Assembly (NCBI GenBank): GCA_028823855.1
Contig: JAPPFL010000024.1
Location: 1 to 64,000 of the forward strand
Direction of reading: 5' to 3'
From: Albidovulum sp.
GTDB lineage: Bacteria; Pseudomonadota; Alphaproteobacteria; Rhodobacterales; Rhodobacteraceae
DNA: 64,000 nt
In this document: in pieces, positions 27,512 to 37,715 of the stretch
How positions within the stretch are numbered: position 1 is the first letter of the stretch
Layout: every line of letters starts with the position of its first letter
Notes under the pieces: generated by a model
What the model saw: only the letters and a program-made list of their open reading frames with translations
Told to the model about the DNA's origin: nothing
The model's database searches: none
Position numbers and translations under genes: made by a program

Positions 27512-28871
27512 TTGGATTCGGGAAATTGCGAGCGCCGCGGACCCGGCTATGCGTCGCCGCGGGAAGCGATGACGGCACCGAGGGAAAGTCTCCTTTATAC
27601 GGCTGCTCTCTACGTTGGAACCGGGATCCAGAAGCCGGACTATCTGGCAACGATTGATGCGGATCCCGAAAGTCCGACCTATTCGCGCGCAATTAGCAGG
27701 CTCGGCATGCCCGGAATCGGCGACGAGTTGCGCCAAACCGGATGGAACTCCTGTTCGTCGTGCCACGGCGACTCCACTAGGGAACGCCGTTATTGGATCG
27801 TCCCGGGCGTTCGATCATCAAACCTCCATATTGCCGACTGCGCCGAAAATCCGGAAGTGCCTCGCTTGCACAAGGTTATCGAAGGTGCCGAAATCAAATC
27901 CAAGACGAATTTGTCGGCTCCCCATAAGATTCATTGCATGGGCCCGGACATCGTTATTTTAATGCTAGGCGATGCTCAGGGAAACGCGCCTGGAGGTCTC
28001 CTTCATTTGGACCAAAATTTCGAAATCGTCGGGCGCTGGGACGAAGAACTAGGCAACATGAAATTTTACTATGATTTCTGGTTTCAACCCCGTCACAATG
28101 TAATGGTTAGTTCCGAATGGGCTGCGCCAAACACATTTATGCCACGACTCGATTTGGAAGAAGTAGGACACCTAAAATATGGGCGCGAAATACGTTTTGG
28201 GATCCGGCGAGAAATCGCGTTGATCGCACCCTTATCTCGGCGAGGACGGTCTCGTGCCATTGGAAGTTCAATTCCATCACGACCCGAATTCATCGCACGG
28301 ATTCGTTGGCGCGGCGCTCAGTTCAAACATCATTCACTGGTTCAAGAAAAACGGGGCGTGGTCTCGGGAAAAGATTATTGACGTCGAAAACCGGAAGCAT
28401 CCGGAATGGCCGATACCGGTACCGGGAATGATCAGCGTCATCCTCCTGTCTATGGATGACAAATATCTCTATTTCTGCAACTGGTTGCACGGGGACATAA
28501 GGCAGTACGACATTGCCGACCCGCATGCGCCTAGATTGACCGGCCAAGTCGGGATGGGAGGCCTGCTGGGAAAGGCGCCTTTTGTAAAAGGGCGCCGCAT
28601 TTCCGGAGGTCCGCAAATAATCCAGTTATCGCTCGACGGGCGGCGACTTTACGTCGCGACCTCGCTGTTTTCCACTTGGGAAAATCAATTCTACCCGGAA
28701 ATTTGAGAATGTGGAGGCTGCTTGCTTCTAGTTAATTGCGATATCGACAATGGAGGCATGGAAATCGACAAAGATTTTTTTGTTGACTTCGGAAAATAGC
28801 CAAATGGCCCCGCTCGATGTCATGAGACGCGTTATCCTGGCGGCGACTGCGCTTCCGACTTTTTTTTCTAA
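27512..28871 (+). pseudogene. Selenium-binding protein 1 (SBP56)/methanethiol oxidase, broken
   Basis: The whole family length can be followed in pieces. The N-terminus has G-P-G-Y-A-S-P-R-E-A-M, then S-C-H-G-D-S-T and F-W-F-Q-P-R-H-N-V-M in frame 1. A first frameshift near 28188 leads to F-W-D-P-A-R-N, and a second near 28228 to D-G-L-V-P-L-E-V-Q-F-H-H, N-W-L-H-G-D-I-R-Q-Y-D-I and Q-F-Y-P-E-I. After a TGA at 28704 the same frame still aligns (D-F-F-V-D-F-G-K, then TAG in place of Glu, then R-Y-P-G-G-D-C-A-S-D) to a natural TAA at 28869. Methanethiol oxidases convert methanethiol to formaldehyde, sulfide and peroxide. Two frameshifts and two stops make this one inactive. Confidence 0.85.
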
Positions 28872-29243
28872 TGGGATTCCATAAAATCACATTGTCAAAC
28901 AGATCGGGCGCGACCTACTTTGTCGAGCGCAGCCAGTCTCTGTTGAAGTCCTTGGATTCGCAGGGAGTTTCGCTTCCGTACGGCTACCGGTATGGTGGAT
29001 GCATCACGTGTGCAGCGAAATTGCTGAAAGGCGAGGTGACCCAAAATTGAGCGTGCGCACTAAATTACAGGCAAATGCGATCCGGCTATGTATTGCCTTG
29101 CGTAGCGCAACCGCTAGCCGATTGCACGCTTGAAGTCGGAGTCGAATGCCACGACAAGCTTTATCGCAATCCATTTGCAAGCCTGCTGCGGCCCGACGAA
29201 TTGAAGCCGGATATTGCGCAAAAGTTGCCGAAAATGACATGAA
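28871..29243 (+). pseudogene. Plant-type [2Fe-2S] ferredoxin, inactivated
   Basis: The ATG overlaps the TAA of the SBP56 pseudogene (TAATG). In one unshifted frame the product is a plant-type ferredoxin: G-V-S-L-P-Y-G-Y-R-Y-G-G-C-I-T-C-A-A-K-L, then A-L-N-Y-R-Q, G-Y-V-L-P-C-V-A and E-V-G-V-E-C-H-D-K-L-Y-R-N-P-F, ending at TGA 29241. Two lesions are visible. The first cluster ligand Cys has become Tyr (TAC, before R-Y-G-G-C), and a TGA interrupts the frame about 12 codons after C-A-A-K. The remaining ligand positions are intact. It probably once supplied electrons to an oxygenase nearby. Confidence 0.75.
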
Positions 29244-29351
29244 GTATTCGAAACACGACGATGACTATCCTCCCGAGAATTTGGCGGGCATCCTAAATTC
29301 GATAAAGTCTGTCGCCATGGTGGACGCAAGCACTGATCCGACCGAATTTAG

Positions 29352-30199
29352 CTAAGCGTTTGGCGCGTTCGTTACGAAACTGGCTTCGAATTGATTCCAA
29401 TCAACCCTGCAATGGCGGGCGGCGAAATCCGAGGGCTGAAAGTTTATTCGTCGCCGCGCGAAATCGATCGCCAGATAGATATGGTTGAAGTTCTTCGAAG
29501 CTCTAACGCCCTTCTCGGAATTGCCGAGGAGGCGATTGCCGTAGGCGAAAAGGCACTCTAGGGGCAAATCGGCGTGAGCGATGACAAAGCTGGGCACCTC
29601 GCCGAAAGTGCGGGACTGAAAGTTGTGATGAACCGTTGTCCAAAAATCGAGTTGTTTCGCCCCTTCAGGAAGCCGCGCCTCAATCAGGAAATTTGAAGAA
29701 ATAGGCGAGAATAGCGGGCCTTTTGTAGCGAAAAATTGCGAATTCGGTCGAGGCGGCGCAATCCGGAATGTAAGTGAAGCCGCGCTCATGCGCAGGTTGG
29801 TCTCGTTCGCGAATTCGAGGTCGAAGCGGTCGAGGCACCGGATGAGAATCTACACATTTCAATGCAGCGGACTAAAGGAAATTCTCGTCCAATTCGCCAT
29901 GCTGCCGACACACTCGTTCCATAAACTTCCATGGCGCATGATATTGAGTCGAGTGGGAATTTTTGGCTAAGGTACATGCGCCACCAGATCCGTGTCGGCG
30001 CATCTCTCAACCCGGTAGCCCGCCCTGCAATCTGTCCGGAATAAGAGACGGTCTTTGTACAGGCTCCGGTATTCCCTGCCCGTCGGGGTCTGTCCCAGCC
30101 TGCGCCGCAAGCAGAACGCTCTTGATAACTTGTGCTGCCGCTAGCCGCCGTAAATTCTCCGATATCGAATGTAACTGTCGGAATTTTCATTAGAATCAA
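29352..30199 (-). pseudogene. Unrecognised gene, apparently frameshifted
   Basis: On the minus strand three frames seem to form one protein of about 280 residues. They begin with M-K-I-P-T-V-T-F-D-I-G-E-F (30199 side), pass through R-H-G-S-L-W-N-E-C-V-G-S-M-A-N-W-T-R and F-A-N-E-T-N-L-R in other frames, and end with the 29352-29789 frame (S-P-I-S-S-N-F-L-I-E-A-R-L-P-E-G ... D-F-W-T-T-V-H-H-N-F-Q-S). The composition is protein-like but I do not know the family. It converges with the SBP56/ferredoxin pseudogenes and may be from the same pathway. Confidence 0.35.
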
Positions 30200-30558
30200 T
30201 GAAATTGCTGTAAATTATCTCATAATCGTATTGAACACTGGCAGTATGGATTTCTTGGCATTTCGGATCGACTAGGGACGGCTAGCATTTGGAATTTGGT
30301 TTGCTAAAGTCAATTCTAGTACGGCGGCTGGCAAAATCGACTACCCGACTAAAATCGGCGTCAAAATCAAGATTCTTGTCGAATTCTCTGGCGAATTCGT
30401 CCTAAACGGCTCTAATAGCCCCGCTTTACAAACGAATCCTTGTCGTCCGTCCGATTATGGCGGCGACTCATACTTCCGCCGATTTAGATAAAATTCGTTA
30501 CTGATTTTTTGCTGCGACTCGCGATTAGGCGAGGGGTCAATTGAGGATCAACTCCGCG
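30200..30558 (-). other. Intergenic stretch downstream of pobA, no gene seen
   Basis: About 360 A+T-rich bases without a supported open frame. Confidence 0.4.
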
Positions 30559-31734
30559 TTAGTAGGGTAGGCCGGTGTAGTTTTCTGCAAGCATCTGACG
30601 GCCAATTCGAGATGTTGCCAAGTATTCGATTTCGCTTGCCTTAATCCGATTTTCGAATTCCGATCTTTCGGGAAATCGGTGAAGCATCGTGGTCATCCGC
30701 CAACTGAAGCGCATCGCATGCCAAACGCGTTCCAGCGCTGCTCGAGAATATCGGGAAAGCTCTTGAGAGTCGCCATGTCTATAGTAGGCGCAAAGCGCTT
30801 TATGCAGATAGTAAACGTCGGACGTCGCGAGGTTCAGCCCCTTTGCGCCCGTCGGCGGGACAATATGAGCCGCATCGCCGCAAAGGAAAAGTCGCCCCCA
30901 GCTCATTGGTTCCGACACAAAGCTCCGGAGCGGCGCAATCGATTTTTCGACCGACCTTCCAGTTTCCAATTTCGCGGCCGCTTTCTTCGGGAGACGCAGC
31001 GCTAATTCATTCCAAAATGCGTCATCGCTCCAATTATCGACTTTGTCGTCGAGCGGCACCTGGATGTAGTAGCGCGAAAGGGAAGGGTTGCGCATAGAGC
31101 AGAGCGCGAATCCCCTTTCATGACCCGAATAAATTAATTCTTCGCTGACCGGTACTGTTTCGGATAGAATGCCCAGCCAGCCGAAAGGATATATCTTTTC
31201 GAATTCGCGCCTTTCATTTGCCGGTATGGCCTGTCGGCTTGGTCCATAAAATCCATCGCATCCCGCTACGAAATCGCAGTCTAGGCGCTTCTTGTCGCCA
31301 TCGTGCGTAAAACCGATTGACGGCAATTCAGAGTCCAGATCCGAAAGCGTTGCGTGTTCGGCTCCATGGAAAATCAAGACTCCAAGCGTATCGAGTTCGT
31401 TGTACAGGTCCCTTGTGATTTCGGTCTGCCCGTAGATCATGACGGATTTGCCGACTAATTTCTTGAAATCTATATGAACCGATTTTCCGTTGGCGAATAT
31501 CGTGCATCCGTCGTGTACGAGACCCTCTCGATCCATCCTGGCATTTACGGAGGCATTTCTCAGCTGTTCGACAGTGCCCCATTCAAGTACGCCCGCACGG
31601 ATTCGAGAAAGGACGTATTCTCTCGTTCGTCGTTCGATAACGACTGAATCGATTCCTGAGCGAAATAGTTTGAGGGCAAGCAGCAGCCCGGCGGGGCCGC
31701 CCCCGATTATGCCGACCTGAGTTCGCAATTTCAT
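30559..31734 (-). CDS. pobA: 4-Hydroxybenzoate 3-monooxygenase
   Basis: A 391-residue FAD/NADPH hydroxylase that converts 4-hydroxybenzoate to protocatechuate in the cytoplasm. Nearly every PobA landmark is present: the N-terminal G-G-G-P-A-G FAD motif (10-15), R-I-R-A-G-V-L-E, Y-G-Q-T-E-I-T-R-D-L, the D-C-D-F-V-A-G-C-D-G-F motif, E-L-I-Y-S-G-H (Tyr201 position), S-R-Y-Y-I-Q-V-P-L (Ser212/Arg214 positions), G-D-A-A-H-I-V-P-P-T-G-A-K-G-L-N and the final E-N-Y-T-G-L-P-Y (Tyr385). Length matches the Pseudomonas enzyme. No pobR regulator or protocatechuate dioxygenase is in the window, and the neighbouring ring-cleavage gene is broken. Confidence 0.95.
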   Translation of the reverse strand: MKLRTQVGIIGGGPAGLLLALKLFRSGIDSVVIERRTREYVLSRIRAGVLEWGTVEQLRNASVNARMDREGLVHDGCTIFANGKSVHIDFKKLVGKSVMIYGQTEITRDLYNELDTLGVLIFHGAEHATLSDLDSELPSIGFTHDGDKKRLDCDFVAGCDGFYGPSRQAIPANERREFEKIYPFGWLGILSETVPVSEELIYSGHERGFALCSMRNPSLSRYYIQVPLDDKVDNWSDDAFWNELALRLPKKAAAKLETGRSVEKSIAPLRSFVSEPMSWGRLFLCGDAAHIVPPTGAKGLNLATSDVYYLHKALCAYYRHGDSQELSRYSRAALERVWHAMRFSWRMTTMLHRFPERSEFENRIKASEIEYLATSRIGRQMLAENYTGLPY

Positions 31735-32168
31735 TTTCGATTTGGCCTTCTCGTTCGGGAAGTTGGGCGAATTCGGTTGACTACCACGGGTGAGTTAATG
31801 TGAAGCGCTCGATGAGTCGAGGCGCACTGGCGGCTCTTCTCGCCTAGCAGCGAAAAATCAAAACGGGAATTGTCTTGAGCGGAATGCATTTCGCTGATGA
31901 ACTGAGATTCGCAATTTGTTGAGCGGAGCCGTCTCGAATTCCAGCGCCTGTTTGCCGCAGCCGGATCATAGTTTCAGTTGCGCCGGCGCCGACGAAGAAA
32001 TTCTCAAGCCCGCGCATGTTCCGCGGAGTACATATTTCAATTACGTTTGCTCGGCTGGGCTGACGCACCCTTGGCGGCGCGGGCGACGAGATTGCGACCG
32101 ATCTGTGTTTCTGCCATACTTGGAGTTGATATTCATGGATTTCCAACAAGAACATTCAAGGACTACCT
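31735..32168 (+). other. Divergent intergenic region between pobA and the MetE-C-like gene
   Basis: 434 bases without a supported gene. It should hold both promoters. Confidence 0.4.
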
Positions 32169-33284
32169 ATGGCTACAAACCGCGCGCCTTATCGCGCCGA
32201 TCATGTCGGAAGCTTGCTAAGGCCGTCCTCTGTGGCGACCGCTCGCTCGAAGCATTTTGAAAAGGAGGAAATCTCGCCTGAGGAGCTATCCGAAATCGAG
32301 GACGCGGCTATCGCCGAAGTCATCAAAAGCCAAGAGAATGTGGGTTTACGTTCAATTACGGACGGAGAGTTCAGGCGTTCTTTCTGGCACTACGATTTCA
32401 TGGGCATGCTCGAAGGATTGGAACTTGAAGAGCGAGACGAAGGCATTGCATTTCAAGGTGCCGAGTTGAGACCGATTTTCCCGGTAATTAACGGAGATCT
32501 TGATTTTCCCGACGATCATCCAATGCTTGAGCATTTCCGTTTCGTAGCCGAACGTACAAGCGAGCAACCGAAAATATCAATTCCCGGACCGAGTTGCTGC
32601 CATTTCAGGGTTGCGCCCGAGGACATAGCGCCGAAGCGGTACAAGGATCTCGATGCGTTGTTCTTTGATATTGCAAGAACATATCGCAAGGCTGTGCAGG
32701 CATTTTACGAAGCCGGATGCCGATACCTGCAAATGGACGACATTTTTTTCGCGTATCTTTGCGACCCGAAACACCGGGCTCAAAAAAGGAAAAGCGGACA
32801 AGACCCGGATTGGCTGATCGATCGTTACGCTTGGATGATGCATGAGGCGATCAAGGGTCGGGCTGACGACATGCTAATCGGAATGCATATGTGTCGCGGC
32901 AATTTCAAATCGACCCATGCGGCGGAAGGCGCCTACGATCCGGCGGCAGATGCTGTCTTTAATCAGACGGGCGTCGATATATTTTTTATGGAGTACGACA
33001 CGGAACGAGCGGGCGGTCTGGAACCGCTGTCTCTTCTCGTCAAAGGCGATCAACGCGTCATGCTAGGATTCGTGACTACCAAGACCGGAGACTTGGAATC
33101 TCCCGACTTCTTGAAACGAAAATTGGACGATGCTTCCCGATTTGCCGACATGGAGCAGTTAGGAATCGCTCCACAATGCGGATTCGCGTCAACGGAGGAA
33201 GGCAATAATTTAACTGAGTACCAGCAATGGCGAAAACTCGAACTGGTTGTTGCAACGGCGGAGAGCATGTGGGGAAGCGTTTAG
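32169..33284 (+). CDS. MetE C-terminal-like methyltransferase (YxjG/YxjH type, methionine synthase II family)
   Basis: A 371-residue protein equal to the C-terminal barrel of cobalamin-independent methionine synthase. Zinc ligands are visible as His240-x-Cys242 in G-M-H-M-C-R-G-N and Cys337 in P-Q-C-G-F-A-S. The N-terminus starts with the usual R-A-D-H-V-G-S-L-L-R-P and the barrel has M-D-D-I at 189-192. It lacks the N-terminal MetE half that binds folate, so the methyl donor may be another small molecule. AAGGA precedes the ATG by six bases. It stands alone with no obvious operon partner. Confidence 0.87.
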   Translation: MATNRAPYRADHVGSLLRPSSVATARSKHFEKEEISPEELSEIEDAAIAEVIKSQENVGLRSITDGEFRRSFWHYDFMGMLEGLELEERDEGIAFQGAELRPIFPVINGDLDFPDDHPMLEHFRFVAERTSEQPKISIPGPSCCHFRVAPEDIAPKRYKDLDALFFDIARTYRKAVQAFYEAGCRYLQMDDIFFAYLCDPKHRAQKRKSGQDPDWLIDRYAWMMHEAIKGRADDMLIGMHMCRGNFKSTHAAEGAYDPAADAVFNQTGVDIFFMEYDTERAGGLEPLSLLVKGDQRVMLGFVTTKTGDLESPDFLKRKLDDASRFADMEQLGIAPQCGFASTEEGNNLTEYQQWRKLELVVATAESMWGSV

Positions 33285-34301
33285 CACCTGTTCACGCCCC
33301 CAATACTTGCTTTTTCTAAAGAGAATCGGTCGAAAACAGTGCTTTCCGATTGATGCAAGCCCGTCGAAGGCCGTTTTTGAAACTAATATTTTAGAGAATG
33401 CAACGGTACCAACTTTGCGAACAGGCGGATTGTCCAATTGGAATTAAATTTCTAGAAAACAAATTGTTACACGGGAATTCTTATGCGTTTTAGAACCTTT
33501 TCGCCGGGAGTAGCCTGTAGCGATATTCAGGCGCGACATTCGGTACTGGCTGGTTATCGATTGTTGAGATTTCAGAGCGTCGCTAGAAACCGGCAACCTG
33601 TGCTTGTCTACAAAGGGAATGAGCGAGTCGCCGAATGATGTTCCTCCATTTCTAATGGCTTCGCGGGACCGAAATAGTTGGGACGTCGCATTCTTCACTG
33701 AGCTTGGGTGTTTTTCGAGAGAATTGGTCGACATCAAATGAAGATGGTCGTCAATTGCCTCTATTCCACCCATGTCTCGCACTTCTTCCCTTCCGACTAC
33801 CTCGGCCTGATCGGATAGCGCGTGATTCTCCTATTTGCCGCGTCGTTCTGCTCGGGAAAACTATAGCGCCATTCCTCTCCTCATACTTGGTGGTTCGATA
33901 CGCCGCTTCGATATAGGCACACACTTACGAGTAATGCTCAGAGATGCCTGCAATTTCGGTATTGGAATACGGCTGCGGCGCGCGGGCTGCTTGGGGCCGG
34001 TCAAACCTGTAAATATTTCTTTGTTCGACGAAGGAATTTGACCCTTAAAATATTTCCCGCGCCGCGCCAGTTGCCCGCGCCTCGAATGCGTCTGCCGACG
34101 GGCAAGCGTAGTCATGGGTCCAAGACCATTCGTTCGAATCCAGCGAGCGCGCATATGCGGCATCGGCCTTCGGGCTAGGAGACTGAATATCCGGCTGACT
34201 TTGTTCGCAATCTATAGTTTTGTTTTCGTAGCGCTGCGTTCGTATAGCGAATCCTCGTCGTAGATGCCCGAAATTTCGGTGATGCGTCCGTATCTGGTCA
34301 A
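33285..34301 (+). other. 1-kb stretch without a supported gene
   Basis: No frame on either strand carries a recognisable domain or a good ribosome binding site. Confidence 0.45.
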
Positions 34302-34859
34302 CTATGCCGCGGCTCTCCATTTTATTGAACAGCCCATGGATGGCGTTTGATCAACCGGACCTGAGCCGGTCTCCGCGATTTGCCGCATGGCTTCGAACAA
34401 TTCCCTCTTTGCATTCGGCTGTGGATTCATGCCCGCAGAATCGATCCGGCCTCGGTACTGAAGTTGCAGCTTCGAGTTGAAGCCAAAAAAATCTGGCGTA
34501 CATACGGCGTCGTAGGCTCTAGCCACGTTTTGGCATTCATCGTGAAGATATGGGAACGAGAACTTCCACTTGTCTGCGAAAAGTGCCATTTTTTCAAAGG
34601 AATCGTCGGGATAATTGATCGAATCATTCGAGCAAATCGCTGCAATTCCTACTCTGAGATCATGTAACTCGCGAGAATCTCTGATGATTCTGTCGAGAGC
34701 GGAAACGACATACGGACAGTGGTTGCAGATAAACATGATTAGCGTTCCGTTCGGTCCCCTAATGTCCGCGAGTGTAACGGTCTCACCCTTCGTCGATGGA
34801 AGTTTGAAGTCCGGCGCATTCCAGCCGAAATCGCAAACGGGGGGTCTAGCAGGTGACAT
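34302..34859 (-). CDS. Thioredoxin-like redoxin (AhpC/TSA superfamily)
   Basis: A 185-residue cytoplasmic protein starting at the ATG preceded by AAAGGAG. An open extension of 24 codons is therefore not used. It has A-P-D-F-K-L-P at the start of the fold, the conserved C-N-H-C-P-Y-V active-site segment and the C-terminal T-P-S-M-G-C-S-I-K-W pattern of the widespread thioredoxin-like family with that C-x-x-C. The exact substrate of this subfamily is not established. It lies about 100 bases from rpe on the same strand. Confidence 0.88.
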   Translation of the reverse strand: MSPARPPVCDFGWNAPDFKLPSTKGETVTLADIRGPNGTLIMFICNHCPYVVSALDRIIRDSRELHDLRVGIAAICSNDSINYPDDSFEKMALFADKWKFSFPYLHDECQNVARAYDAVCTPDFFGFNSKLQLQYRGRIDSAGMNPQPNAKRELFEAMRQIAETGSGPVDQTPSMGCSIKWRAAA

Positions 34860-34955
34860 TTGTTTCTCCTTTGATATCCAAAGTTCTGGATTTAAGAAAT
34901 TGCTCTGTCCGATCGAATGGTTTACCTTCAAGAGCGGACGATTTGTCGCGAGCCT

Positions 34956-35651
34956 TCATAAACGCGCGAGCCCGGCTTCCGCGCAACGCCTAAGATTTCG
35001 AATGTTAGCAACGTAGCGTTGGGGATCTGGGGACGAGTCGCTCGAAAAGATCGCCGATCCAGCTACGAAGACATCGGCTCCTGCTCGCGCGGCGTCGCCT
35101 GCATTGGCCTGAGAGATGCCGCCGTCAACTTGAATTCGAATGTTTCTCTCCCCGACCATGTCTCTGATTTCCCGGATTTTTTTCAATTGGCTTGCAATGA
35201 ACTTTTGCCCGCCGAAGCCCGGATTAACGGTCATTACGCAAATAAGATCGATGTCGTCCAGTACGGGTCCGATGGATTCCGCAGGGGTCGCAGGATTCAA
35301 CGCAACGCCGGGCTGCACTCCCGCGGATCGAATTGCCTGAATCGTACGATGCACGTGCGGTCCCGACTCAATGTGCACCGTAATTCTGTCTGCGCCGGTT
35401 TCGGCAAATACGGAAATGAACGGGTCAACGGGTGAAACCATGAGATGGATATCAATGGTTTTTTGAAAATTCAGGCGGATTGCCTTGCATGAGTCGGGGC
35501 CGAAGGCGATATTCGGAACAAAGTGACCGTCCATGACATCGACGTGGACCCAGTCCGCTCCCGACAATTCGACGGCTCGGCATTCTTCTCCCAATTTGGC
35601 AAAGTCTGCGCCAAGTAGGGATGGAGCTATAACAAGGTCGCCAGCATGCAC
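34956..35651 (-). CDS. rpe: Ribulose-phosphate 3-epimerase
   Basis: A 231-residue TIM barrel that interconverts ribulose-5-phosphate and xylulose-5-phosphate in the pentose phosphate pathway. Family signatures are I-A-P-S-L-L-G-A-D-F, H-V-D-V-M-D-G-H-F-V-P-N, I-D-I-H-L-M-V, M-T-V-N-P-G-F-G-G-Q-K-F and Q-V-D-G-G-I. The catalytic Asp residues lie in the second and last of these. The start is GTG, preceded by AAGGAA. It appears to be a single-gene unit. Confidence 0.96.
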   Translation of the reverse strand: MHAGDLVIAPSLLGADFAKLGEECRAVELSGADWVHVDVMDGHFVPNIAFGPDSCKAIRLNFQKTIDIHLMVSPVDPFISVFAETGADRITVHIESGPHVHRTIQAIRSAGVQPGVALNPATPAESIGPVLDDIDLICVMTVNPGFGGQKFIASQLKKIREIRDMVGERNIRIQVDGGISQANAGDAARAGADVFVAGSAIFSSDSSPDPQRYVANIRNLRRCAEAGLARL

Positions 35652-35756
35652 AATTTACGTTCCTTAATAAAGAGCCCGAATCGAATTTAGCGAGCCGCGC
35701 GAAGCGATTCGCCGTCAACTACATCCGAACGCAGCCTGTCATGCCGCACCTCAAGG

Positions 35757-37715
35757 CTAGCTCCTATTCTGACGATTTTCGATTAAATCGTCGACCACTG
35801 CCGGTTCGGCCAACGTGGACGTGTCGCCAAGCGATCCAAAATCGTTCTCCGCAATCTTGCGGAGAATCCTGCGCATGATTTTTCCCGACCTAGTTTTTGG
35901 AAGACCCGGCGCCCATTGGAGCAAATCGGGTTTGGCAATAGGGCCGATTTCCTTGCGCACCCATTTTGCGAGTTCACTCTTGAGTTCGTCCGTTACCGCG
36001 ACACCCGACATTGGAGTAACATATGCGTAGATTCCCTGGCCCTTTATAGAATGCGGATATCCTACAACGGCGGCTTCCGAAATGCTCGGGTGAGAAACAA
36101 GCGCGCTTTCGATTTCTGCCGTGCCCATGCGATGGCCTGAAACGTTGAGAACGTCGTCGACCCGACCAGTTATCCAGTAGTAGCCGTCGGAATCTCGGCG
36201 GCAGCCGTCGCCCGAAAAGTAGTATCCCTTATACTGTTGAAAATATGTGTCCATGAATCGCTGGTGGTCGCCGTAAATTGTGCGCATTTGGCCTGGCCAG
36301 CTGTCCGCAATGCAAAGAATGCCTTCGCATTCCGTTTCGGTGAATTCCCTTCCCGACTGCGGGTCGAGAATCGCCGGTCTGACGCCGAAGAACGGCATTG
36401 TGGCAGATCCCGGCTTGGTCGCGACGGCGCCCGGAAGCGGCGTTATAAGGTGCCCTCCTGTTTCCGTCTGCCACCATGTATCAACGATTTGACAGCGTCC
36501 CTTTCCTACGACATCGTTGTACCAATTCCATGCTTCGGGATTTATCGGTTCGCCTACGGTTCCCAGAATGCGCAGCGTCGAAAGATCGCAGCATTCGACG
36601 AATTTGTCGCCTTTCCCCATCAAGGCGCGAATGGCGGTTGGGGCCGTATAGAATTGATTGACACTATGCTTGTCGCAAATTTGCCAAAACCTGGAAGAAT
36701 CGGGGTAGTTTGGCACGCCTTCGAACATTAGCGTCGTCGCGCCATTGGCGAGTGGACCGTAAACGATATATGAATGCCCTGTAACCCAGCCGACATCCGC
36801 TGTGCACCAGAACACGTCTTTTTCGTGATAGTCGAAAACGTATCGGTGCGTTGTCGCGGCGTAAACGAGGTAACCGCCGGTCGTATGCAAAACTCCTTTG
36901 GGTTTTCCTGTCGAACCTGAAGTATACAAAACAAACAACGGGTCTTCGGCGGACATTTCTTCGATCGTGCACTCGTCAGAAACGGCCGAAGCCAGGCTGC
37001 CGTAATCGAAGTCCTGGCCTTCTCGCCAAGGAATGTCGGCTCCCGTGCGTCGAACAACAAGAGCTTTTACGTGTTCCGTGGAACCGCTAATCGCGGAATC
37101 TGCATTTTTTTTCAGCGGCGTTCTGCGGCCGCCTCTCGGTGCCTCGTCGGCCGTAATGACGACCTTCGCGCCGCAGTCTGAAATGCGGCTGGCCAGGGCG
37201 TCAGAACTGAAGCCTGCAAATACGATCGAGTGAACTGCTCCGATGCGGGCGCAGGCTAGCATCGCGTAAGCCGCTTCGGGGATCATCGGAAGGTATAATA
37301 TGACTCTGTCGCCTTTGCTGACACCGAGATCCTTCAACACATTAGCCATGCGGCAAACATTCGCATGGAGTTCTCGATATGATATGCGCAATGCGTCTTC
37401 GCCGGGATCATCCGGTTCCCAAATTATCGCGGTTCGATCCGCCGCAGCGTCAAGATGCCGATCAACGCAATTGGCTGCCACGTTTAGCGTTCCGTCCTCG
37501 AACCACTTGATCGACACGTTCGGGTAAGAGAAATTCGTGTTCTTTACTTTATTGAATGGCTTGATCCATTCGACGCGGCGAGCTTCGTTGCGCCAAAACG
37601 CGTCCGGGTCTGCAATGGAATTTTCATACATTCGAGCATAGTCGTCGGGCTTGACGTGTGCTTTTTCGATTGCTTCTGCATCTGGATGATACATTGGACT
37701 GCCGACTTGCGTCAT
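35757..37715 (-). CDS. acs: Acetyl-CoA synthetase
   Basis: A 652-residue AMP-forming ligase making acetyl-CoA from acetate, ATP and CoA. The adenylation loop [11 protein letters not shown] is at about residue 265, the W-W-Q-T-E-T-G motif at about 415, the [17 protein letters not shown] hinge near 510-525, and the regulatory/catalytic Lys lies in [11 protein letters not shown] near the C-terminus. Full family length. GAGGAG precedes the ATG. The Lys in the last motif is a known acetylation site in homologues. Confidence 0.96.
   Translation of the reverse strand: MTQVGSPMYHPDAEAIEKAHVKPDDYARMYENSIADPDAFWRNEARRVEWIKPFNKVKNTNFSYPNVSIKWFEDGTLNVAANCVDRHLDAAADRTAIIWEPDDPGEDALRISYRELHANVCRMANVLKDLGVSKGDRVILYLPMIPEAAYAMLACARIGAVHSIVFAGFSSDALASRISDCGAKVVITADEAPRGGRRTPLKKNADSAISGSTEHVKALVVRRTGADIPWREGQDFDYGSLASAVSDECTIEEMSAEDPLFVLYTSGSTGKPKGVLHTTGGYLVYAATTHRYVFDYHEKDVFWCTADVGWVTGHSYIVYGPLANGATTLMFEGVPNYPDSSRFWQICDKHSVNQFYTAPTAIRALMGKGDKFVECCDLSTLRILGTVGEPINPEAWNWYNDVVGKGRCQIVDTWWQTETGGHLITPLPGAVATKPGSATMPFFGVRPAILDPQSGREFTETECEGILCIADSWPGQMRTIYGDHQRFMDTYFQQYKGYYFSGDGCRRDSDGYYWITGRVDDVLNVSGHRMGTAEIESALVSHPSISEAAVVGYPHSIKGQGIYAYVTPMSGVAVTDELKSELAKWVRKEIGPIAKPDLLQWAPGLPKTRSGKIMRRILRKIAENDFGSLGDTSTLAEPAVVDDLIENRQNRS

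Noticed and set aside
28704-29040. In-frame TGA codons in the SBP56 and ferredoxin genes as possible recoding (Trp or selenocysteine)
   Set aside because: The positions correspond to Val and Gly in homologues, other genes in the window end normally at TGA, and the same genes carry frameshifts, a TAG and a lost cluster Cys. They are simple inactivating mutations.
34100-34170. Possible tRNA because of a GTTCGAATCC stretch
   Set aside because: No acceptor, D or anticodon stems can be drawn around it. No tRNA or rRNA gene was recognised anywhere in the window.
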